From the NCBI GenBank assembly GCA_013791785.1, contig VMTD01000018.1, positions 1-50,996 on the forward strand: a stretch of 50,996 bases of DNA. Direction: 5' to 3'. Both the position numbers and the translations under genes were made by a program. This stretch comes from Methanobacteriota archaeon. Lineage in GTDB: Archaea; Thermoplasmatota; Thermoplasmata; SG8-5. The notes under the pieces were generated by a model that was given only the letters and a program-made list of their open reading frames with translations, searched no databases and had not been told where the DNA came from. Shown one piece after another: positions 45,331 through 50,996 of this stretch (its first letter is position 1; every line of letters starts with the position of its first letter).

Positions 45331-45885
45331 ATGCCTCTCTCACCGTTCCACCTTGGCTTTGCCTGACCTGTCTGGCTGATGAACAGGAAAAAGCTGCATT
45401 TCATGTCCCTCAGCTTCGGGGCGATGATTCCGGACATCGAGGTAATTCCAATAATGCTGATTTCCGGAGAAGGAGAACATGCCAGGGGGCTGATGCATTC
45501 CATTCTCGGAGCACTGACTTTCGATATTCTGATGGTCATGTTTTTCGTTTACTTTCTTGTCCCGCCGGTCGGAAAGTGGTTCAAGCACCGTTTCAAGGAG
45601 AAGTTGCATATCTTCGCAGGGGAAGATATCACTCTGGCACCGAAAAACTTGGGCTGGGCACTGGTCTCGGCACTCATTGGCACTGTTAGCCATATTTTCA
45701 TTGATGTGTTCACACATACATACAACCCCTTGTTCTGGCCCTACATGACCCAGCAAAATTACAACTGGCTTCTGTTTCCGGATAATTTGCTTCTCTCCTC
45801 CATGGTATTCATGATTCCACTGGGCATTATCGTGCTCGCGCTGGCTCTCAGATACTGGACCCGGCCATTCAATGTCAAGAAATAG
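45331..45885 (+). pseudogene. DUF4184-family gene with nonsense codon 12 (copy 2)
   Basis: ATG 45331 starts MPLSPFHLGFA, then TGA (45364-45366) replaces the TGG for Trp12 of the intact copy at 33866. The frame then continues to the normal stop with PVW, RKKLHFMSLSFGAM and the IDVFTHTYNP segment. A TATA-like TTTATTTTAA about 26 bases upstream of 45331 marks the original start. ATG 45379 could reinitiate but would lose the conserved TPxH histidine region. TGA is a normal stop elsewhere in this window, so recoding is unlikely. The remaining 168 codons look well conserved, so the mutation may be recent or a sequencing error. Confidence 0.75.
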
Positions 45886-45936
45886 TTGCGCCAACCTTTT
45901 TTATGGGGTATGCGATGATGGTCGGGAGGCATAAAA

Positions 45937-47124
45937 ATGGACGTAGGAATTGTAGGCAAGCCAAATGTCGGCAAATCAACCTTTTACAGCGCCGCGACCA
46001 TGGCGCCGGCGGAAATCGCCAATTATCCGTTCACCACTGTGAAGGCAAATGTAGGCATTGGCCATGTTCGGGGGAAATGCCCGCATGAGGAATTCGGCGT
46101 CCTGTGCAACCCGAACAATGCGCCGTGCGAGAACGGGACGCGGCTCATACCGGTGGAACTCATCGACGTGGCCGGGCTGGTTCCTGATGCGTGGCAGGGC
46201 AAGGGCCTCGGTAACAAGTTTCTCGATGATTTGCGACAGGCCAGCGCGCTGATTCACATAGTGGATGCCAGCGGTTCGACGCTCGCTGACGGCACGCCGT
46301 GCAAAATCGGAAGACACAATCCCTTGGAGGATGTCGCCTTCCTTGAAAACGAGATAGACCACTGGTTCTTTTCCCTGCTCCAGAAGGACTGGCACAAGAT
46401 TGTGCGCCAGATGTCCATGGACGGGAAGAAGATTGACCGGGTACTGCAAGAGAAATTCACAGGCCTGGCAATCACCGAGGCACAGATATCGGCCGCAATG
46501 AGGAAAGCGAATCTCGACCCCCGGCCGGACAAATGGTCGGACGACGAATTGCTGAACCTGTGTGCCGAGATACGCCGCTCGGGAAAGCCCATGCTGGTGG
46601 CGGCCAACAAATGTGACCAGGCATCCGATGAGAATCTTGAAGCCCTGGGGAAGCTGGCCGTCACAGTAATACCGACATCCGCAGAGTACGAGCTGGCCCT
46701 GAAAAAGGCAGCGAAAGCCGGCCTGCTGGATTATCTGCCCGGTGCGGATTCTTTCACCCTGAAAGAGCCTTCCAAGCTGAACATGGCCCAGAAAAAGGCC
46801 CTGGACAAGATTTCACAGTTCATGGAGAAGTTCGGCGGAACAGGCGTGCAGAAATGCCTGGAAACCGCAATCTACGACATGCTGGACCTCATCCCTGTGT
46901 ATCCGGTAGAAGACGAGAACAAGCTCACAAACAAGGAAGGTCTCGTCTTGCCTGATGCGCATCTCATGCCCAACGGCTCCAACGCCAGAGAGCTTGCGTA
47001 CAGGGTCCACACGGACCTGGGAGATAATTTCATCAGGGCCATAGATGCGCGAACCAAGCGCGTTGTGGGCCATGACCATGTGCTGAAAAGGGACGATGTC
47101 ATCACCATCGTGGCGAGGCGGTAG
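45937..47124 (+). CDS. ychF: YchF/OLA1-family redox-regulated GTPase/ATPase
   Basis: A 395-aa TRAFAC GTPase. G1 P-loop GKPNVGKST (residues 7-15), G3 DVAGL (77-81) followed by DAWQGKGLGNKFLDD, a helical insert, G4 NKCD (about 224-227) and a C-terminal TGS domain ending TRKVVGHDHVLKRDDVITI-like. YchF proteins hydrolyse ATP or GTP and act on ribosomes and stress responses. GGGAGG lies nine bases before ATG 45937. The stop is followed two bases later by the polymerase start. The first 45 codons and the ribosome site are repeated at 34652-34802. Confidence 0.93.
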   Translation: MDVGIVGKPNVGKSTFYSAATMAPAEIANYPFTTVKANVGIGHVRGKCPHEEFGVLCNPNNAPCENGTRLIPVELIDVAGLVPDAWQGKGLGNKFLDDLRQASALIHIVDASGSTLADGTPCKIGRHNPLEDVAFLENEIDHWFFSLLQKDWHKIVRQMSMDGKKIDRVLQEKFTGLAITEAQISAAMRKANLDPRPDKWSDDELLNLCAEIRRSGKPMLVAANKCDQASDENLEALGKLAVTVIPTSAEYELALKKAAKAGLLDYLPGADSFTLKEPSKLNMAQKKALDKISQFMEKFGGTGVQKCLETAIYDMLDLIPVYPVEDENKLTNKEGLVLPDAHLMPNGSNARELAYRVHTDLGDNFIRAIDARTKRVVGHDHVLKRDDVITIVARR

Positions 47125-47125
47125 T

Positions 47126-49510
47126 TTGCCTTCCTGGAACGTCCGCATCTTGACGGTTTCTTACACCAAAGAGGACGAGGTGATAATCGAGATTTTCGGC
47201 AAGACTGATGACAACAAATCCATCACGGCCAGGTACATGGGCTTCAAGCCGTACTTCTTCCTGGTGACGCCATCCTCCGGTATCGTGGCGGAACTGAGGA
47301 ACAGCAGTAACGTCGTCTCTGTTGAGGACGTTGAGTTGCTCCATGACGGCAGAGAAAGGCGATGCGTGAAAGTCACCATCAAATATCCCTGGATGGTCCC
47401 CGATTACAGGAAGGCATACGCCAGCCAATGCAAAGTACTGGCTGCCGATATTCCGTTCGGTCACAGGTTCATGTACGATATGGATCTGGGCGGATGCGTC
47501 AAAATCACCGGGAAGAAAGTGAAATCCGAGAAATATACAACCGATCTGGTTGTGGAAGTCAGTAAATTCGAAGAGACCCCGCCATTCAAACCGGCCCTGA
47601 AGATACTCAGCTTCGACCTGGAGAACAGCATAAAGACTAATGAAATTTTGACAATCTGCTGCGCGATTTCCGACGGCGGCGAAATCACCCGGGAGAGCCT
47701 GGTGGGCGACGAGAAAGGCATGATTATTGATTTCGTGGAGCTGGTGAAGAAGACCGATCCGGACGTCATCACTGGCTACAACATTGACGGTTATGACATC
47801 CCGCTGATGCTGGAAAGAGCGCAGCACCACAGAATTTCCATGTTGGACTTGGGCAGGGACGGCACCGAAGTCAGAAATGTGGCCAACAGGTTCTGGAGAG
47901 CAAAAGGAAGAATAATCGCCGATGCCTGGTGGAATGCCAAGAAAGAGCTCCGGCCGAAGCAGGAGACACTGAACGCGGTTTCCAAACTCGTCCTCGGAGA
48001 GCAGAAGGACGACGTCAATCCTATCCTTATTGACCAGGAATGGGCCGCTGACAAGGAGAAGGTCGTCAAGTACTGTATCAAGGATGCTGAACTCGCCCTC
48101 AGAATTCTGCAGAAAATTGCCGTGCTGGAAAAGAACATGGACCTGGCAACGGTTTCCAAGTTGCCGCTGGACGACGTGGTGAACGGACGCACGTCAACGC
48201 TCATCGATTCGGTCCTGATAAGGGAAGCAGACAAGAATAAAATTGCGGTACCGCTCACAGGCGGTTTCGGAAAGGAGGGGCAGATTGAGGGCGGCTACGT
48301 GCACACCATTGACCCGGGCCTCTACGACTGGGTTGGCGTTCTCGATTTCAAGAGCATGTACCCCAGCCTCATCATCGCCAAGAACATTTGTTTTACCACA
48401 CTGAGCAAGGAAGGGACAATAAAAACCCCCGAAGAAGGCGTTAGCTACCTCGACAAGGAGACCCGCCTGGGACTTCTACCCCAGGTACTGGAGCGCCTCA
48501 TGAAGGACAGGGACTCCACCAAGGCAAAGATGAAGGCCGCCAAGGATCCCGGGGAAAAACAGTACTACAACGGTCTCCAGGAAGCCATCAAAGTCCTGAT
48601 GAACGCTGTGTACGGCGTTTTCGCTTCGTCATTTTATAGATTCACCAATCCGAAAATAGGCGCCAGCATCACAGCATTCGCCCGGGAGAATACCAAGAGC
48701 ATTATCAGCCAGCTTGAGGCAGAGGGCGTCAAGGTGATTTACGGAGACACGGATTCCGTGTTCTTCCAGTCCCCGGGAAACACATTAGACGAGGCACTTG
48801 AGCTGGGAAAGACCATCGCAAAGCGGTACTCCAAGGAAGGCGCCATCCTGGAATTCGAAAAAATAATCAACCCGCTGTTTAGCCACGGGGCAAAGAAACG
48901 GTATGTCGGCAACATAGTTTGGCCCGAGGAATCCATGATTGTCAGGGGCTATGAAACAAGGAGAACGGACGCGTTCAACGCCCAGAGCGATTCCCTCACA
49001 AAAGTTTTCGAGATGATATTGGGCCACGACACCGAGGGCGCAGTATCGTTGGCCAGGGAAACGGTTACGGCCATCGCAAATGGCGAGGTGAAAGTAGAAG
49101 ATCTCGTCATATCCAGGTCCTGCAAGACATTCAGCAGCTACAAGGATCCGGACAACCAGACCACGGTTCAGACTGCGAAGAAACTCATGGCCCTCGGTTA
49201 TGAATTTACTCCGGGGATGAAAGTAAGTTGGATAGTTACCGATGGCAGAAAAACTCCAATGGAAGTGGAGCCCTATGTCAGCGGCCGGGCATTCGATAAA
49301 CCGCCGGATTACGAGTACTACGCCAGGAGGGTTGCCATGACGCTTGCCCGCGTAACGGACACATTCGGCTGGGACGTGCAGGAGCTGCTCACCGGGAGCC
49401 AGCAACAGTCGCTGTTCAGCTTCGGCGGGGATGCGGCAAAGCCCAAAAAGAAGGAAGAGCCCAAGGTGAAAAAAACCGATAAGGAATTGACCTTGGACGA
49501 TTTCCTTTAA
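47126..49510 (+). CDS. polB: Family B DNA polymerase
   Basis: A 794-aa archaeal replicative-type polymerase. Exonuclease motifs: Exo I FDLEN (about residue 163), Exo II GYNIDGYD and Exo III YCIKDAEL. Polymerase motifs: A DFKSMYPSL (about 406), B KVLMNAVYG and C YGDTDSVFF (about 537). The C-terminus has QQSLFSFG and a terminal LTLDDFL, both PCNA-binding (PIP)-like. I take TTG 47126 as start, directly after the ychF stop, with GAGGCGG upstream (47115-47121). The in-frame ATG 47096 would overlap ychF and add ten unlikely residues. It adds nucleotides with 3'-5' proofreading in replication or repair. Confidence 0.94.
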   Translation: MPSWNVRILTVSYTKEDEVIIEIFGKTDDNKSITARYMGFKPYFFLVTPSSGIVAELRNSSNVVSVEDVELLHDGRERRCVKVTIKYPWMVPDYRKAYASQCKVLAADIPFGHRFMYDMDLGGCVKITGKKVKSEKYTTDLVVEVSKFEETPPFKPALKILSFDLENSIKTNEILTICCAISDGGEITRESLVGDEKGMIIDFVELVKKTDPDVITGYNIDGYDIPLMLERAQHHRISMLDLGRDGTEVRNVANRFWRAKGRIIADAWWNAKKELRPKQETLNAVSKLVLGEQKDDVNPILIDQEWAADKEKVVKYCIKDAELALRILQKIAVLEKNMDLATVSKLPLDDVVNGRTSTLIDSVLIREADKNKIAVPLTGGFGKEGQIEGGYVHTIDPGLYDWVGVLDFKSMYPSLIIAKNICFTTLSKEGTIKTPEEGVSYLDKETRLGLLPQVLERLMKDRDSTKAKMKAAKDPGEKQYYNGLQEAIKVLMNAVYGVFASSFYRFTNPKIGASITAFARENTKSIISQLEAEGVKVIYGDTDSVFFQSPGNTLDEALELGKTIAKRYSKEGAILEFEKIINPLFSHGAKKRYVGNIVWPEESMIVRGYETRRTDAFNAQSDSLTKVFEMILGHDTEGAVSLARETVTAIANGEVKVEDLVISRSCKTFSSYKDPDNQTTVQTAKKLMALGYEFTPGMKVSWIVTDGRKTPMEVEPYVSGRAFDKPPDYEYYARRVAMTLARVTDTFGWDVQELLTGSQQQSLFSFGGDAAKPKKKEEPKVKKTDKELTLDDFL

Positions 49511-49534
49511 AAGTATTTTAACTTCAGCATGCCC

Positions 49535-49654
49535 CCGCAATCAAATCGTTTGCATAATGTCGTAATCGCTGCCGCAATCTCATCGTTTGTATAATGTCGA
49601 TTGCGGAAATTCCAAAGACCTTGTGAATCTCATTATTTTCAGATTGTCGATTCA
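49535..49654. repeat. Array of three 35-nt hairpin modules
   Basis: Each unit has an 8-nt left arm, a 19-nt loop and an 8-nt right arm. Unit 2 (49572-49606) has perfect arms CCGCAATC/GATTGCGG. Unit 3 (49624-49654) keeps a 6-bp stem TGAATC/GATTCA around a related 19-nt loop. Unit 1 (49535-49562) has the same left arm and loop but a broken right arm. Units 1 and 2 share 28 bp with three mismatches. It sits after polB. It is not a CRISPR, since the spacers are too short and partly part of the hairpins. Confidence 0.55.
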
Positions 49655-49947
49655 TGGCGAACGCTCGTTATTGCATAGATTTAGTTTTCGCATTCACCGT
49701 TTGTTTGTAATATATTTTGTATGTTATTATCAAATGTTTCCAGCTTGCTGTGGAATGCAATTATTTGAAATATGTATGGGTGAATTATTTGACGATGTGG
49801 GAATTTTTAAACCGGCGCCTGCACTGGTTAAGTTTTAGTTCATACGTGATTTAGAATTATGGAATGCGGGGGAATCGGCCCTGTTTTCTCTTTTTACCTG
49901 ACGATAATATCATATACTTCGGGGCTAGTCAAGGAGTGGGTGAAGAA
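49655..49947. other. AT-rich spacer and promoter of the PKD/DUF4352 gene
   Basis: No gene is recognised. A TATA-like ATATCATATA (about 49907-49916) lies about 35 bases before ATG 49948, with GGAG (about 49933) as ribosome site. A CACCGTTTGTTTG segment near 49695 may be a fourth, degenerate relative of the hairpin loops to its left. Confidence 0.35.
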
Positions 49948-50850
49948 ATGGGAAATTATCCCCCAGAACCATCAGGAAATTATCAGCATCCGCCACCACC
50001 TCCTAATGACAATTATCACTATCCGCCTCCACAGCCCCCACCAGCACCCCCTCAAAGCGATGTTGGAGTTAAAGTTGTAGTAATTTTTGTTGTAATTATG
50101 GTAGTTGTTGGCATTGTGGCACTTGCATTTATTGACCTACCAATCGATAATACAATTTCAAACAAACCCCCTGTTGCCAATGCAGGTAACGACCAAACAG
50201 TAAACCAAGGGGATACCATGAACTTCATCGGAACCGGCTCCGATGGTGACGGGACAATCATCAAATACGAATGGGATTTTGATGGAGATGGCGTTTATGA
50301 CTGGGCAAATACATCTACTGGTTCAACCACATATAAATATAATTCAGAAGGTTCGTATACCGCCTCATTACGAGTAACAGACAATAATAATTCAGTAGAC
50401 TCAGATACGTGTCTTGTCAAAGTTAATTTAGATTTAACCTTTGATATTGGAGAAGATGTAATCAGGGGCGATTATTCTGTGAAAATAAATAGTGTCGAAG
50501 AAGCCGATTACTTCATATGGTCGAGTGATTTTGGAACACAAGTCCAAACTCCTGATACAGGAGCAGTTTATATAATTATTAATGTAAACATAACTAACCT
50601 CGGTGAAGATGCAAAATATATTTACGCTGGTGAATTTTGGATTCTTGATTCAGATGATCTGAAATATGATTATAGCATGGACACGATATATCACGATGAT
50701 TCATTGGATGCGACTACATTATATCAGAATCAAAAGACCACAGGGGTTATTGTTTTTGAGATACCAAATGACCTTAATCAATTCAAGATACAATTCAATT
50801 TCGGTAACATCTATGAACCTATTATTGGTGAATGGAACATTACCTTGTAA
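49948..50850 (+). CDS. Membrane protein with Pro-rich N-terminus, PKD and DUF4352 domains
   Basis: A 300-aa protein. Residues 1-40 are rich in Pro, Tyr and Asn and probably cytoplasmic. One membrane helix spans about 42-63 (VVVIFVVIMVVVGIVALAF). A PKD domain (about 75-160; PVANAGNDQTVNQGD, WDFDGDGVYDW, SYTASLRVTD) and a DUF4352 immunoglobulin-like domain (about 165-295; VYIIINVNITNLGEDAKYI) lie outside. I start at ATG 49948 after GGAG; an in-frame ATG at 49864 would add 28 residues unlike the rest. DUF4352 proteins are small surface or secreted proteins of unknown ligand. Confidence 0.82.
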   Translation: MGNYPPEPSGNYQHPPPPPNDNYHYPPPQPPPAPPQSDVGVKVVVIFVVIMVVVGIVALAFIDLPIDNTISNKPPVANAGNDQTVNQGDTMNFIGTGSDGDGTIIKYEWDFDGDGVYDWANTSTGSTTYKYNSEGSYTASLRVTDNNNSVDSDTCLVKVNLDLTFDIGEDVIRGDYSVKINSVEEADYFIWSSDFGTQVQTPDTGAVYIIINVNITNLGEDAKYIYAGEFWILDSDDLKYDYSMDTIYHDDSLDATTLYQNQKTTGVIVFEIPNDLNQFKIQFNFGNIYEPIIGEWNITL

Positions 50851-50910
50851 GTCAATATAGAGAGGTTTTAAAAATATCTGGCCAACTTTCGGAATGCGCG
50901 ACCATCGTCC

Positions 50911-50955
50911 CTCTTTTTCTCTTTTTTAACGAAAGCCTTATTACGGGACTTTCGT
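50911..50955 (+). terminator. T-tract and hairpin after the DUF4352 gene
   Basis: Two oligo-T runs (50914-50918 and 50922-50927) follow the gene end by about 65 bases, as in archaeal T-rich terminators. Right after them ACGAAAG (50929-50935) pairs with CTTTCGT (50949-50955). The hairpin lies upstream of the next gene's ribosome site and might instead belong to its 5' region. Confidence 0.4.
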
Positions 50956-50982
50956 ATTAACTTATGAGTGGGAGGTACACGT

Positions 50983-50996
50983 ATGAACTCCAGTCA
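50983..50996 (+). CDS. First codons of the next gene (3' partial)
   Basis: An ATG at 50983 with a strong GGGAGGT ribosome site (about 50970-50976) begins MNSS and runs off the right edge of the window. Nothing can be said of its product. Confidence 0.45.

Noticed and set aside
45364-45366. TGA read as tryptophan (recoded genetic code)
   Set aside because: Many functional genes here end in TGA and start the next gene in ATGA overlaps, so TGA is a stop codon in this organism.
45976-46449. Minus-strand frame opposite ychF, sharing its end with the chimera at 34707
   Set aside because: The similarity arises because both are antisense to the duplicated YchF P-loop region.
47102-47830. Minus-strand 242-codon frame opposite polB
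   Set aside because: It is an antisense shadow; the plus strand carries all exonuclease and polymerase motifs.
49535-49654. CRISPR array
   Set aside because: Only two good 28-bp repeats with a 9-bp spacer; the units are hairpins with related loops, and no cas genes are near.

Overview
The window reads as a chromosomal segment of an archaeon, most likely of the Thermoplasmatota/Euryarchaeota side. This rests on an archaeal family B DNA polymerase ending in PCNA-binding-type motifs, a YchF/OLA1 GTPase, TATA-box promoters placed about 25-27 nt upstream of apparently leaderless starts, strong GGAGG-type ribosome sites inside operons, and very large Asn/Thr-rich cell-surface proteins anchored by a C-terminal membrane helix with a basic tail. 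The lineage is an inference; no rRNA or tRNA gene was recognised.

Left part (1-8264), metabolism and sulfur transfer. The 3' end of a LarA-like gene is followed by a two-subunit class I fumarase, a decayed sucD tail, and a compact sulfur-relay operon (three DsrE-fold subunits resembling TusBCD, TusA and DsrE2) that ends with a cysteine-rich winged-helix regulator. Convergent to it lies sucCD (succinyl-CoA ligase). A 109-bp MITE-like insertion with an 8-bp target duplication sits in the divergent region before a tandemly duplicated, unrecognised alpha/beta protein, whose frame continues 58 codons past its stop.

Middle part (8285-29205, all minus strand), a surface-protein island. Two transcription units run leftward. 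The first encodes two SBBP-repeat/PKD proteins (1226 and 999 aa) and a solute-binding protein. The second encodes four paralogous family-5 solute-binding proteins with Ig-like spacers. All neighbours within each unit overlap by 4-8 bp. Each protein has a secretion signal and a C-terminal membrane anchor. No ABC permease or ATPase is present, so the ligands are captured for a transporter encoded elsewhere, or the proteins act as surface receptors or adhesins.

Right part (29206-50996). A membrane metallophosphoesterase and a small membrane protein are followed by a segmental tandem duplication. The ancestral unit was coiled-coil gene (leftward), DUF4184 gene (rightward), YchF gene (rightward). 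In copy 1 the coiled-coil and DUF4184 genes are intact and YchF is cut after about 45 codons. In copy 2 the coiled-coil gene is cut after about 57 codons, DUF4184 carries a nonsense codon, and YchF is intact. The fusion of the two remnants at about 34,800 is the duplication junction. A 3286-aa beta-helix/LamG/stalk surface protein lies inside copy 2. YchF is followed at once by DNA polymerase B. The window ends with a tandem hairpin array, a PKD/DUF4352 membrane protein and the first codons of one more gene.
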